64,000 bases of DNA from Sphingomonadales bacterium UBA6171 (GCA_002422985.1 DITZ01000048.1:23812-87811); one strand, 5' to 3'. Numbered from the stretch's first letter, positions 7,307 through 16,177 are shown. Made by a program: numbers and translations. Notes: generated by a model not told the origin, from the letters alone.

Positions 7307-8608
7307 TTATGAAAGAAGGGCGCTCAGCAGATCGCGAAAGCCCCGCGCCGTGGCGGCAAGCGGTTCGGGTGCGACGGTCGATAAATCGTCGGTCGCGGCG
7401 TGGTGGTGACGATGTGCGCCGAAGATGCCGGCATGTCGCGGGTAGCCGGCCCCGATCACCTCCGCGAGTTCGCCCGCGGCCCCCGCTGCCGACGGATAGG
7501 CCATCTCGATGCCCGGCTGGCCCTTGAAGATCGCGCGCGCCCGCGCGACGAACGCGGGCGATGTCATCAGGAAGCGATAGGGATCGGCGCTGGGCAGCGG
7601 CAGCAGGCGCCCCGGCAATTCCTGATAATCGCGCGCCGCGGCATTGGCCCCCAGATGCAGCCAGAAGTCGGTCTCGCCAGGCGGCGGGCCGACCTTCGCG
7701 ACGATATGGCTTGCGCCGAGATTCTCATATTCATGTCCACTGTTGCACAGAAACAGCAGGCTGTGCCGCGCAAAGGCGCGGGGCATCCAGTCGGCAAGCG
7801 CCAGCCAGATTGCGATGCCGGGCCCCCGCTCGCCGGCGCAGTCGGTCCAGCCCGATCGCGGCGTTGAGACGACGAGCCAGGGGCGGCCCGGCAAAACGCG
7901 CCGCCCGATGATATTCTGCGCCGTGCGCGTGCCGCCCTCTCCGCGCAGGATGAGTTTGGCTGCGCTGCCCTGGCGCGCGGCCTCGATCACCGGCGCGGCA
8001 AGCCGCGGCGCGAGCAGGGCGAGCGGCTTGTCCGAAACCGGGCGATCGGCCGGGGTGTTGAGCAGCAACGCTTCCCCCGACGGCCCGGTGGTAACGAGGA
8101 TCACCGCGCCCGCGCCGCGCGCCAGCGCGTCGGCAAGCGGCCCGCGCACCGCCCGATCAATCAGGCTCGACCAGCGTTGATAGGGCAGGCGCAGCACGGC
8201 GATCGCTCCGTCGAGGCGTCCGGCCGTTTCGGCAAGGCGCAGCGGTGCATCATAGCCGTCCGCGCCGGTTTCGACGGCCAGCGGCTGCGCAACAAGCGGG
8301 ATGCTGAGATTGCCGAGGCTGAGTTCACAGCGCGAGGCCGCGAACCAGGGCACGTTGAATGATAAGCGTTCGACCGCGAATCCGGCCCCGGCCAGCCGAT
8401 TCGCCGTCCAGTCGGCGGTCCGGCGGTCGCCCGCGCCGCCCGACTGTTTGTTGCCGGCTTCGGCATAGCGTCGGACGTCGGCAAAAAGCCGTTCGGGCTC
8501 AAAGATGGCCAAATCCGCTGCGGCGGCAGCGGCGCCTGCTGGCAAGGCGATCGGCGCGGCAATGCCTGCCTTCAGCAGCGTGCGGCGGTCGGTCGGGGAA
8601 CGGCTCAT
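7307..8608 (-). CDS. M28-like peptidase-fold protein with Tat-type signal
   Basis: The 433-residue protein has an N-terminal DRRTLLKAG followed by a hydrophobic Ala-rich stretch, a twin-Arg-like export signal. An M28-like aminopeptidase layout follows: an inserted PA-like domain (about 115-235), then 'TDCAGERGPGIAIWLALA' (about 266-283), 'LFLCNSGHEYENLG' (about 297-310) and a His-rich 'GAHRHHHAATDDLS' near residue 403. The first M28 zinc ligand His is replaced ('VSTPRSGWTD'), so it may not be a standard two-zinc peptidase. Its ATG overlaps the stop of the GntR gene by 4 bp (ATGA), so the two are translationally coupled. Context suggests hydrolysis of an amide or ester in the periplasm; the substrate is unknown. 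Confidence 0.7.
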   Translation of the reverse strand: MSRSPTDRRTLLKAGIAAPIALPAGAAAAAADLAIFEPERLFADVRRYAEAGNKQSGGAGDRRTADWTANRLAGAGFAVERLSFNVPWFAASRCELSLGNLSIPLVAQPLAVETGADGYDAPLRLAETAGRLDGAIAVLRLPYQRWSSLIDRAVRGPLADALARGAGAVILVTTGPSGEALLLNTPADRPVSDKPLALLAPRLAAPVIEAARQGSAAKLILRGEGGTRTAQNIIGRRVLPGRPWLVVSTPRSGWTDCAGERGPGIAIWLALADWMPRAFARHSLLFLCNSGHEYENLGASHIVAKVGPPPGETDFWLHLGANAAARDYQELPGRLLPLPSADPYRFLMTSPAFVARARAIFKGQPGIEMAYPSAAGAAGELAEVIGAGYPRHAGIFGAHRHHHAATDDLSTVAPEPLAATARGFRDLLSALLS

Positions 8609-9345
8609 GTCGCTTTTGCCCGGCGGCGCGCCGGCCTGGGTTTCGCGTGCCGGACCTTATATTCCTCCAATGCGCTCCCGAAACTGTTCTGCGTCACCCC
8701 GATCAACGCCCGCGCGGTTGCGTCGGCGGCATCGCCGTTGCGCGCGACGATATGCCGGCAAAGCTCGTCATACAGTATGGCCGACCGATGCGCCGCCTCA
8801 TTGCCATGTGTCTCGATATAGCTGTCAGTATAGACATTATGCTGCCAGCGCGCGAGCAGCGCGATCCGGTCGAGGAGCTCAAGCGCCAGCGGCGCGTTGC
8901 TGCGCTTGGCGATGAAGCGGCCGATGCGGTTGGAGACCTTGAGATGCTCGAAGCTGTTCCCGGTGCGCTGGGTGACATCCTTATATTCGACCAGCCGGTG
9001 CATCAGCTCCCGCCCGTCGCGATCGCTCATCTCGGCCGCCGCCAGACGGCACACGACGCCGAACAGCGATTTCCACAGCTCATAGACCTCATTGGCGGCA
9101 TGCGCGTCGATGTCGATTACATAGGTGCCGCGCCAGGGCACCACCTTCACCAGACCGATCCGCGCGAGCTGGCGGAAAGCCTCGCGCACCGGCGCATGGC
9201 TCACCCCGAAACGCGCGGCAATTTCCCGCTCGCGCAGCCACGACCCCGGCGGGATCCGCCATTCGACGATATCGTCGGTCAGGAGGCGCGCGATCACGCG
9301 GTCCTGCGTTGGCGTGCTGTCGTCCTCGGTCTTCGGCGCGGCCAT
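8605..9345 (-). CDS. GntR-family regulator, FCD (FadR) subfamily
   Basis: The 246-residue regulator has a winged helix-turn-helix (about 15-80: 'WLREREIAARFGVSHAPVREAFRQLARIGLVK') and an all-helical FCD ligand domain (about 90-225). GGAGAG lies just before ATG 9345; an in-frame ATG at 9381 would add 12 residues and lacks such a signal. It is the first gene of a two-gene operon with the M28-like protein and is divergent from the serine hydrolase. The palindrome at 9428-9441 in the shared intergenic region and its copy before the TonB receptor suggest that it represses all three units. FCD proteins usually bind small carboxylates, so an acidic product of the hydrolases is a plausible inducer. 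Confidence 0.9.
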   Translation of the reverse strand: MAAPKTEDDSTPTQDRVIARLLTDDIVEWRIPPGSWLREREIAARFGVSHAPVREAFRQLARIGLVKVVPWRGTYVIDIDAHAANEVYELWKSLFGVVCRLAAAEMSDRDGRELMHRLVEYKDVTQRTGNSFEHLKVSNRIGRFIAKRSNAPLALELLDRIALLARWQHNVYTDSYIETHGNEAAHRSAILYDELCRHIVARNGDAADATARALIGVTQNSFGSALEEYKVRHAKPRPARRRAKAT

Positions 9346-9427
9346 TGCTCTCCGTTCGGCTTTCCTTGCTCCCGCACCCATGCCAATCGGGCAGTGCGCG
9401 CGAGCAGTCTTTGATTGCGAATGAAAT

Positions 9428-9441
9428 TATTATCGATAATA
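9428..9441. promoter_or_regulatory. palindrome TATTATCGATAATA, candidate GntR operator
   Basis: A perfect 14-bp palindrome lies between the divergent GntR (start 9345) and serine-hydrolase (start 9478) genes. Its 12-bp core is identical to the site at 7230-7241. It would overlap the promoters of both flanking genes. Confidence 0.65.
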
Positions 9442-9477
9442 TCAGCAATGACAACCATCGGAAAATGGGAGCCGGAA

Positions 9478-10485
9478 TTGAAGCGCGCCATCCTCCTTCT
9501 TGCCATCATGGCGGCCGCCCTGCCCGCAATGGCAGCCGAACCTGCTCCGCTTCCCGGCTGTGCCGCGGCGATCGCCTATTCCGACGCCCATGACGGCGTC
9601 GCGCTGCTGATCCTGGAGGACGGGAAAATCCGCTGCCGTTCCGCGGATATCACGACGCCGAGGGAACTCTGGTCGGGCACCAAAAGCCTGGTCGGGCTGA
9701 TGGCGGCGGCGGCCGTCCAGGACGGGCTGCTGACGCTCGACGAGCGGGCGTCAGAGACGCTCGGCGAATGGAAAAGCGACCCTGAAAAGGCACAGATCAC
9801 GCTCCGCCAGCTGCTGTCGATGACGGGTGGGCAGGGCTCCACCGTCGGCAGGCCCAAAGGCTATCAGGAGTCGGTGATGGCCCCGCTCACAGCATCGCCC
9901 GGCAGCAAATTCCAATATGGCCCGGCGCCGATGCAGATTTTCGGCGAAATCATGCGCCGCAAGCTCGAAGCCAGGGGCGAAGACGGCAATCCGCGCCACT
10001 ATATCGAGCGGCGCATTCTCACGCCACTGGGCGTGACGGTCGGCGATTGGCGCAACGGCCCCGATGGCGCTCCGCTGATGCCGCAGGGCCTGCTGCTGGC
10101 AGCGTCGGCGTGGGCGAAGATCGGCGAGTTCGTTCGCGCCGCCGGCCAGCACGAAGGCAAGCCGCTGGTCGATCCGGCGGCCTTCACCGCGCTGTTCAAG
10201 GGTAGCGCGGCCAATCCGGCCTATGGTCTCACCTGGTGGCTGCCGCGCCGCACGCCGGCTGGCGATCCTGTCACCCTCTCGACCGACATCACGGATCATC
10301 CCGACGACTTCCCCGCCGATATGGTGGTCGCAGCCGGTGCGGGCAATCAACGGCTCTATGTCATTCCCTCGCTGCGGCTCACCATCGTCCGGCAGGCCAG
10401 GCTCAATCTTCTGGCTCTGGCAGCGGGCCGAAAAGGCGATTGGTCCGATCGGCAATTCCTGTCGATGCTGCTGAAGCCGTCCTGA
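9478..10485 (+). CDS. beta-lactamase-fold serine hydrolase, exported
   Basis: The 335-residue protein has a clear signal peptide (fMet-KRAILLLAIMAAAL... ending AMA, then AEPAPLPG). The SxxK nucleophile motif is seen as 'LWSGTKSLVG' near residue 67, in the class C/CubicO-like order, followed by 'YGPAPM' near residue 143 at the Tyr-motif position and 'VAAGAGNQR' near the C-terminus. The start is the TTG at 9478, with GGGAG six bases upstream and the signal peptide beginning immediately. In-frame ATGs at 9448, 9421 and 9415 lack an SD or run through the palindrome. Such enzymes act as esterases, amidases or DD-peptidases. Being divergent from the GntR gene with the shared operator, it probably works with the M28-like protein and TonB receptor. 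Confidence 0.8.
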   Translation: MKRAILLLAIMAAALPAMAAEPAPLPGCAAAIAYSDAHDGVALLILEDGKIRCRSADITTPRELWSGTKSLVGLMAAAAVQDGLLTLDERASETLGEWKSDPEKAQITLRQLLSMTGGQGSTVGRPKGYQESVMAPLTASPGSKFQYGPAPMQIFGEIMRRKLEARGEDGNPRHYIERRILTPLGVTVGDWRNGPDGAPLMPQGLLLAASAWAKIGEFVRAAGQHEGKPLVDPAAFTALFKGSAANPAYGLTWWLPRRTPAGDPVTLSTDITDHPDDFPADMVVAAGAGNQRLYVIPSLRLTIVRQARLNLLALAAGRKGDWSDRQFLSMLLKPS

Positions 10486-10572
10486 TCCACGCCGCGATTG
10501 TATCGCATGGCCTGACGACGGACAAAACCACCGCAGGACGCGCTCCGGTCAATTCACAAATATGCTGTAATG

Positions 10573-11547
10573 TCAGGAAAACATTTCCTCGCGAACGAGA
10601 TCGAGCGTGGGTCTGACATCAGCCAATATTTCGCGGCCGATCCGCCCCGCCCAGTAATTCTCGGCGCCGCCCGCCAGCCGCCAGGCATGGATTCGTCGCG
10701 TAAACAGATTGAGATCATGTTCGCCGCTGATTCCGATTGCCCCGTGCAGACCATGGGCGATCCGGGTAACGACCGTTGCCGCACGCGCGGCGATCAATTT
10801 GGCGCTGGCAGCAGTCAGGGGGCTTGGCCAACCGCCATGCCGCACGGCCGTTTCGCAGGCCATGCGCGCGGCGACGACATGTTCGCTCGCAACCGCCAGA
10901 TTCTGCTGAAGCGCCTGCTGGCGCGCTATCGGCTTCCCGAACTGGATTCGCTGGAGAGCATAGTCCACGGACATTGCCAGCACCGCCTCGCCCGCGCCGA
11001 CAATCAGCGCGGCATAGAGCAGCGCGGCAGCCGGGGCCATGCTGCCCGCGCCGTCGGCTTCCATCGCGCCGGCCTGCGCTTTGCGCGAAAGCATATCGTC
11101 TGACAGGCCGATTGACAGGCCGATCGCCGCGCTGGCCGCTTCGTCCCCATCCCGTCGCTGAAGATTCAGCCGGCCCGAATCCGCCGCAAGAATAGATTCT
11201 GCATGTTCCGCGCCCGGCAGTGTCAGCGACGCAACGCCCAGCAGGATCGGGCCGTGTGGATATTCGCGTCCCGCCTGCGCCAGCAGGGCGCGGGCGATCA
11301 TGGTTTCGCCAACCGGCAGCGGAACCGCCCTGCGTCCCAGCGCCAGAAACAGCGGCAGGACAGCGGCGAACGACAGATTCGCTCCGCCGCGCGCTGCGCA
11401 CACCAGTGCATCGAGGAAACCTGAAGCGTCCAGACTGTTCCAGATTGCCGCATCCGGCGCACCCTGTTCGATCTGCCGCACGGTCGCGCTGCTGAACAGA
11501 TCGGCCAGCATCCGGTCGAACGGTTCGAAAAGGCCGGTTTCGTCCAT
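10573..11547 (-). CDS. acyl-CoA dehydrogenase, small-subunit type
   Basis: The 324-residue protein is shorter than a classical 380-residue acyl-CoA dehydrogenase. The N-terminal half is poorly conserved; the C-terminal helical domain is recognisable: 'SVDYALQRIQFGKPIARQQALQQNLA' (about 210-235) and 'HGLHGAIGISGEHDLNLFTRR' (about 270-290). ATG 11547 overlaps the stop of the upstream dehydrogenase (TAATG), so the two are translationally coupled and probably form a heteromeric (alpha2beta2) enzyme, as known for steroid side-chain dehydrogenases such as ChsE1-ChsE2. The reaction would be FAD-dependent alpha,beta-dehydrogenation of an acyl-CoA. Confidence 0.85.
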   Translation of the reverse strand: MDETGLFEPFDRMLADLFSSATVRQIEQGAPDAAIWNSLDASGFLDALVCAARGGANLSFAAVLPLFLALGRRAVPLPVGETMIARALLAQAGREYPHGPILLGVASLTLPGAEHAESILAADSGRLNLQRRDGDEAASAAIGLSIGLSDDMLSRKAQAGAMEADGAGSMAPAAALLYAALIVGAGEAVLAMSVDYALQRIQFGKPIARQQALQQNLAVASEHVVAARMACETAVRHGGWPSPLTAASAKLIAARAATVVTRIAHGLHGAIGISGEHDLNLFTRRIHAWRLAGGAENYWAGRIGREILADVRPTLDLVREEMFS

Positions 11548-12698
11548 TATCGCAACCCCATTCCACGCGCGATGATGCCTCTTAATATCTCGCGCGTTCC
11601 GCCTCTCAGAGAAAAGCTCGGACAGATCATCTCGATATAAGCCAATGTCCGGCACAGATCCGGATCGACCGCTTCCTCGGGATGACACGCCAGGTCATCG
11701 CCCACGATGCGGGGAATGTCCTGTTCGAACGCCGTGCCGAGATCCTTGACCATCGAGGCTTCAACGACAGGGCTTTCTCCGGCCGCCAGCTGCGCCGTGC
11801 AGGCGAGCGACATGGCGCGCAAACTGGCGAATCGCGCGACCAGCGACCCCAGGGTGCGGGCGGTCGCTTCGTCGGTGCGCCCGGATTTCCGCACATGCTG
11901 GCGCCAGCCGTCCAGCAACAGCAGAGATGAGTAGATGCGTTCAGGGCCGCTTCTTTCAAAGGCGAGCTCGGCGACCACCTGTTGCCAGCCCTTTCCTTCC
12001 TCGCCAATCAGCGCGGAACTATCCAGTTCCACATTGTCGAAGAAAACCTCCGCGAAATGCTCGTCGCCGGCGAGATCCCTGATCGGCCGGATGACCACGC
12101 CCGGCAGGCGCAGGTCCACGATCAACTGGGAAAGGCCGTTGTGCCGATCGTCCGGCGTGCCGGAGGTGCGAACCAGCGCGATCATATAATCCGAATATGT
12201 GGCGTTGGTGGTCCAGATTTTCTGGCCGTTGAGGCGCCAGCCCTTGCCGATGGGCTCGGCCCTGGACCGGACACTGGCAAGGTCGGAACCCGCATTGGGT
12301 TCGCTCATGCCGATGCAGAAAAACAGCTCGCCGCGGCAGATGCCGGGAATATATTTGCGGCGCTGGGCTTCGGTGCCGAACTTCAGCAGCAGCGGCGCGC
12401 TCTGACGTTCGGCAATCCAGTGGGCCGCAACCGGCGCGCCGGCCGAAAGCAGTTCTTCCACGATCACAAAGCGCGCGAAGGGGCCGCGCCCGCCGCCGCC
12501 ATAGTCTTCCGGCAGCGTCAGCCCGATAAGCCCGGCGTGGCCCAACCGGCGGCTGAATTCGGCATCGAAACCCATCCAGGAGCGCGCGCGCCGGTCCATC
12601 GGCATATTGGCCACCGCTTGTGCCGCAAGGTCGCGCGCGCGGGCGCGCAACGCCTCATCCGCTTCCGGAATGTCGGAAAGAGCAAAGGAACTGAACAT
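11547..12698 (-). CDS. acyl-CoA dehydrogenase, large-subunit type
   Basis: The 383-residue protein has the full acyl-CoA dehydrogenase layout: N-terminal helices, the flavin-binding 'CIGMSEPNAGSDLASVRSRA' near residue 125 and 'LNGQKIWTTNATYSDYMI' near 155, the middle beta domain, and the C-terminal 'GGTREILRGIIARGMGL'. It is coupled to the small-subunit gene 10573-11547. The start at 12698 is chosen because the family N-terminus begins there; the in-frame upstream start 12758 adds a segment unlike the family. It is divergent from the crotonase gene at 12840. Confidence 0.9.
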   Translation of the reverse strand: MFSSFALSDIPEADEALRARARDLAAQAVANMPMDRRARSWMGFDAEFSRRLGHAGLIGLTLPEDYGGGGRGPFARFVIVEELLSAGAPVAAHWIAERQSAPLLLKFGTEAQRRKYIPGICRGELFFCIGMSEPNAGSDLASVRSRAEPIGKGWRLNGQKIWTTNATYSDYMIALVRTSGTPDDRHNGLSQLIVDLRLPGVVIRPIRDLAGDEHFAEVFFDNVELDSSALIGEEGKGWQQVVAELAFERSGPERIYSSLLLLDGWRQHVRKSGRTDEATARTLGSLVARFASLRAMSLACTAQLAAGESPVVEASMVKDLGTAFEQDIPRIVGDDLACHPEEAVDPDLCRTLAYIEMICPSFSLRGGTREILRGIIARGMGLR

Positions 12699-12788
12699 GG
12701 AAGAGGCGCACCCCCTGAAAGCGTTTGGCACGCTTGTTTTACTGCCCACTGCATCCATCGCGATTGTGGTTGCGGATATAGCGATGGC

Positions 12789-12816
12789 TTGGCTAAAGAC
12801 CGAATCCGGCTAAAAT
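12789..12816 (+). promoter_or_regulatory. candidate sigma-70 promoter for the crotonase gene
   Basis: TTGGCT (12789-12794), a 16-bp spacer and TAAAAT (12811-12816) lie just upstream of the crotonase start at 12840, in the intergenic region it shares with the divergent dehydrogenase gene. The match to the -35/-10 consensus is moderate. Confidence 0.4.
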
Positions 12817-12839
12817 GTCAACATGGAGTAAAATTGGCG

Positions 12840-13640
12840 ATGAGCGAATTTCTGCAGATTGCCCGCGAAGGACCCGTGGTTGTTGCTACCCTCAACCGGC
12901 CCGAGCAGCGCAACGCCATCTCCACGCATGAGGACAGCAGGGAGATTGAGGAATTCTGTCGCGCGATGACCGGGGACCATCGTGTCAGGGCAATCGTGCT
13001 GACCGGTGCCGGCGCGGCTTTCTGCGCCGGCGGCAATGTCAAGGATATGGCGTCCAGGCAGGGAATGTTCGCCGGCAGTCCGTTTGAACTGCGCAATCGC
13101 TATCGGCTTGGTATTCAAAGGATTCCGCTTTCCCTGTACGAGCTGGAAATTCCCCTGGTTGCGGCGGTCAACGGGCCGGCGATTGGCGCCGGGCTTGATC
13201 TCGCCTGCATGTGTGACGTGCGAATAGCCTCGAAATCGGCAACATTCGCCGAGAGTTTCGTCAAACTGGGCATTATTCCGGGCGATGGCGGCGCCTGGTT
13301 CCTGCCGCGCATCATCGGCATGGCGCGCGCAAGCCTCATGACCTTGACCGGAGACGCGATTGATGCCGCGACCGCGCTTGAATATGGGCTGGTGAGCGAG
13401 GTGGTGGAGCCGGAAGCCTGTCTTGATCGCGCCCTGAATATCGCCGGCCGCATCGCGGCGAACCCCGGCCATGCGACACGCATGGCAAAACGCCTTCTTC
13501 GGGAAGGTCAGGACATGAAGTTGGGTCCGCTTCTGGAAATGTCCGCCGCTTTTCAGGCCTTGTCGCACCACACGGCCGATCATGTTGAGGCCGTCGATGC
13601 CTTTGTGGCAAAACGCCGGCCCATATGGACCGACAAATAG
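12840..13640 (+). CDS. enoyl-CoA hydratase/isomerase (crotonase)
   Basis: The 266-residue protein has the crotonase fold. The oxyanion-hole segments are 'GAGAAFCAGGNVKDMAS' (about 59-75) and 'AAVNGPAIGAGLDLACMCD' (about 105-123), followed by 'FVKLGIIPGDGGAWFLPRIIG' at the catalytic-Glu region. It would hydrate or isomerise the enoyl-CoA made by the neighbouring acyl-CoA dehydrogenases. ATG 12840 follows a GGAG at 12825; a TTG at 12834 gives better SD spacing and would add two residues. The 5' part of the long open frame upstream is antisense to the dehydrogenase gene and is not coding. The substrate is not known. Confidence 0.9.
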   Translation: MSEFLQIAREGPVVVATLNRPEQRNAISTHEDSREIEEFCRAMTGDHRVRAIVLTGAGAAFCAGGNVKDMASRQGMFAGSPFELRNRYRLGIQRIPLSLYELEIPLVAAVNGPAIGAGLDLACMCDVRIASKSATFAESFVKLGIIPGDGGAWFLPRIIGMARASLMTLTGDAIDAATALEYGLVSEVVEPEACLDRALNIAGRIAANPGHATRMAKRLLREGQDMKLGPLLEMSAAFQALSHHTADHVEAVDAFVAKRRPIWTDK

Positions 13641-13687
13641 CCGATATTCCGGCGCGCCGCTTCGCAAAGCCAGTGCAAGGCCCCGGT

Positions 13688-13716
13688 TTGACCATAAATA
13701 TGATACGCGATATATT
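13688..13716 (+). promoter_or_regulatory. candidate sigma-70 promoter for the 13764 dehydrogenase
   Basis: TTGACC (13688-13693), a 17-bp spacer and TATATT (13711-13716) lie about 48 bp before the start of the acyl-CoA dehydrogenase gene. They are followed by ATTAGGCTCAGGCTCGGC; the 11-mer TCAGGCTCGGC recurs at 16384-16394 upstream of the ene-reductase gene. Confidence 0.55.
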
Positions 13717-13763
13717 ATTAGGCTCAGGCTCGGCGGCAGCTATGGGCGGGGCCTGGCTGAAGC

Positions 13764-14990
13764 ATGAAAGGTCAGTTGCCATTGGATATTGAACTGGCCC
13801 CGGAGGATCAGGAATTTCGCCGGGAAGTGCTGGCTTTCCTGCATCAGCATCTGTCGGAGGATGTTCGCCGCGCGAGCCGCTTGTCCACCGGCGTATTCGT
13901 CGATCCGCCATGGTCAAGGGAATGGCATCAGGCGCTGTATCAGAAGGGCTGGATTACCTATGCCTGGCCGCAGGCCTATGGCGGATGTGGCTGGTCTCCC
14001 ACGCAGCGCTATATCTATGAGAGCGAGGCATCACTTTGTGGCGCGCCGGCCGTCGCGCCGATGGGAATCAATCTGGTGGGGCCGGTCATCTGCGAATATG
14101 GTTCAGCATGGCAGCGGCAATTCTATCTGCCGCGCATCCGGTCGGGTGAAGATTATTGGTGTCAGGGCTTTTCCGAGCCGGGCGCCGGTTCGGACCTTTC
14201 CAGCCTGAAAACCAGAGCCGTGCGGGACGGTGATCATTATATCGTCACCGGGGAGAAAATCTGGACGACCCATGCGCATTTCGCGAATATGATCTTCGTG
14301 CTGGCGCGCACCTCGCAGGAGGAAAAGCAGCAGCAGGGGATCAGCTTTCTCCTCATCGACATGACATCACCGGGTGTTTCGGTTCAACCGATCATGACTC
14401 TTGCCGGTGATCATGAAGTGAATCAGGTGTTTTTCGACGCGGTGCGCGTGCCGGTCGAAAACCTCGTTGGCGAAGAAGGCAGGGGCTGGAGTCAGGCCAA
14501 ATATCTTCTCGAATATGAACGGGGCGGCGGCGCGCCATCCGTTCGATCGCGCCTGGCACTTGAGCGCTTCAGGAATATCCTGCGCAACGAAGCCGGCGAC
14601 TCCCCGGGCAGGCTGTTGATCCACGAAAAGGACATGCAGTTTCGATTGGGCGAGCTTGAGGCGCGGGTGATGGCGCTTGAGCTGCTGGACATGCGGCAGG
14701 TGGCAAAGCGTCAGGCGGGGGAGCGTCTGGGATCAACCGCCTCGATCGTCAAAACACTCGCCTCGGAACTGCTGCAGGAGATTGAAAAGGCTGGGGTGGA
14801 AGCGCTCGGGTCCCATGCGCTGCCGGCGATGGAATTTGCCGGTCCGGCCTTTGCGGTTTCCAATCAGGCGCCGGTGCCGGAACATGGCTGGGCGATCATC
14901 GGGCGGCATCTGAATGGTCTGGCGGGCACGATTTTTGGTGGCGCGTCTGAAATCCAGCGCGAAGTCATCTCCAAGGATCTGGTTCGATAA
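13764..14990 (+). CDS. acyl-CoA dehydrogenase, large-subunit type
   Basis: The 408-residue protein shows 'WCQGFSEPGAGSDLSSLKTRA' (about 131-151) and 'VTGEKIWTTHAHFANMIFVLAR' (about 162-183), the flavin and substrate segments of the family, and the C-terminal 'FGGASEIQREVISKDLVR'. It converges with a second, smaller dehydrogenase (15044-16177) with only 53 bp between them; despite the opposite strands the two look like the subunits of another heteromeric enzyme. It has its own candidate promoter at 13688-13716. Confidence 0.9.
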   Translation: MKGQLPLDIELAPEDQEFRREVLAFLHQHLSEDVRRASRLSTGVFVDPPWSREWHQALYQKGWITYAWPQAYGGCGWSPTQRYIYESEASLCGAPAVAPMGINLVGPVICEYGSAWQRQFYLPRIRSGEDYWCQGFSEPGAGSDLSSLKTRAVRDGDHYIVTGEKIWTTHAHFANMIFVLARTSQEEKQQQGISFLLIDMTSPGVSVQPIMTLAGDHEVNQVFFDAVRVPVENLVGEEGRGWSQAKYLLEYERGGGAPSVRSRLALERFRNILRNEAGDSPGRLLIHEKDMQFRLGELEARVMALELLDMRQVAKRQAGERLGSTASIVKTLASELLQEIEKAGVEALGSHALPAMEFAGPAFAVSNQAPVPEHGWAIIGRHLNGLAGTIFGGASEIQREVISKDLVR

Positions 14991-15043
14991 GCCATCCCCG
15001 CTCCCGACTCCGTCACACCGGGTCAGAACGGGTGGAATCCGTG

Positions 15044-16177
15044 CTAACCGGTTGACGATGAAAGTCTGGCCAGTCGCAGAGCATGTTCCCGGTTGTTGCC
15101 ATACATCTGCTGCAAAGTGAGTCCGCGCTTATAATGGTGCGAGAGTTCATATTCGTCCGTCAATCCGATGCCCCCATGGAGCTGAATTGACTGTTTACCA
15201 ATAATATCAAAGGCTTTAGCAATCGTTACCTTGGCAGCGGAAATCAGTTTTGCCGCGTGACGGGTTCCCGCCGGAACGATGCCCAGCCCGGCGACGACAC
15301 TTTGTGCCAGTTCATAATGCATGAGCATTTCAGCCAGGCGGTGGCGGACGACCTGATTTGCGGCGAGCGTACGCCCGAATTGCACCCGAACATTGGTATA
15401 GTCTTTCGTCAGCTCGAACATCCGCCGCAAAATACCCAGGCTCTCGGCGACCACCGCGCGCGCGCCGCTGTCATAGATGCTGTCGATCGCGCGCCTTGCG
15501 GCAGCACCGCGCACAACCATTGCTTCGGATGGCAATGGCGTGTTTTCGAACAGGATATCCGCAGCCATCGTGCCATCGATAAGCCTGTAAGGCCGGGTTG
15601 AAACGCCTTCACTTTCTGTCGGCACCAGCAATAATATCAGACCATTCTCAATGCCCTCCTGCGAGAGTAAGGCGCTGACAAGCAGAAAATCTGCCTCCGG
15701 ATAGGAAACGACCTGCTTGCTGCCGGATAACAGGACATTCCCGCCATCGATCGTCGCCCGGCTGGCGATCGCGGCAGCCTCGAACCGCTTTGTGCCTTCC
15801 GAAAGCGCAATGGCGACGGTCTTGCTTCCCGCCTGCATCTCGGCAGCCAGGGCTCGCGCCCGATTCGGGTCGTCGAATTGCCCGAGCGCTACCGCAGCGA
15901 TGGCAATATTCTCCGAAAATGGCTCGACGGCCAGCCGGTAGCCCAATTCTGCCTGCACGGCGGCGATTTCCGCGGCTGTGCCGCCAAGGCCGCCCAATTC
16001 CCTGGGGATTGGCAGAGCCAGCACCCCCAGATCAGCCAGTGCCGCCCAGTTTGCCGGCGCATAGCCGCGACACTGCTCCAGAAACCGCTGCCGCTGCCCG
16101 ACGGAATATCTGTCCGCGAGAAACCTGGCGACGGTTTCGCGGTACATCGCCTGCTCTTCGGTAGGTTCGAAATTCAT
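15044..16177 (-). CDS. acyl-CoA dehydrogenase, small-subunit type
   Basis: The 377-residue protein starts MNFEPTEEQAMYRETV. It keeps the C-terminal family motif 'IQLHGGIGLTDEYELSHHYKRG' (about 330-351) and 'NVRVQFGRTLAANQVVRHRLAEM', but the middle flavin-binding segments are weak. This matches the FadE-type second subunit found beside large subunits in steroid-type degradation clusters. The upstream region (minus strand) contains TATATACTAGGCTC, similar to the -10 region of the 13764 gene. The likely partner is 13764-14990. Confidence 0.87.
   Translation of the reverse strand: MNFEPTEEQAMYRETVARFLADRYSVGQRQRFLEQCRGYAPANWAALADLGVLALPIPRELGGLGGTAAEIAAVQAELGYRLAVEPFSENIAIAAVALGQFDDPNRARALAAEMQAGSKTVAIALSEGTKRFEAAAIASRATIDGGNVLLSGSKQVVSYPEADFLLVSALLSQEGIENGLILLLVPTESEGVSTRPYRLIDGTMAADILFENTPLPSEAMVVRGAAARRAIDSIYDSGARAVVAESLGILRRMFELTKDYTNVRVQFGRTLAANQVVRHRLAEMLMHYELAQSVVAGLGIVPAGTRHAAKLISAAKVTIAKAFDIIGKQSIQLHGGIGLTDEYELSHHYKRGLTLQQMYGNNREHALRLARLSSSTG

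Noticed and set aside
11982..12839. N-terminal 286-codon extension of the crotonase frame
   Set aside because: The extension is antisense to the acyl-CoA dehydrogenase 11547-12698; family similarity begins at ATG 12840.
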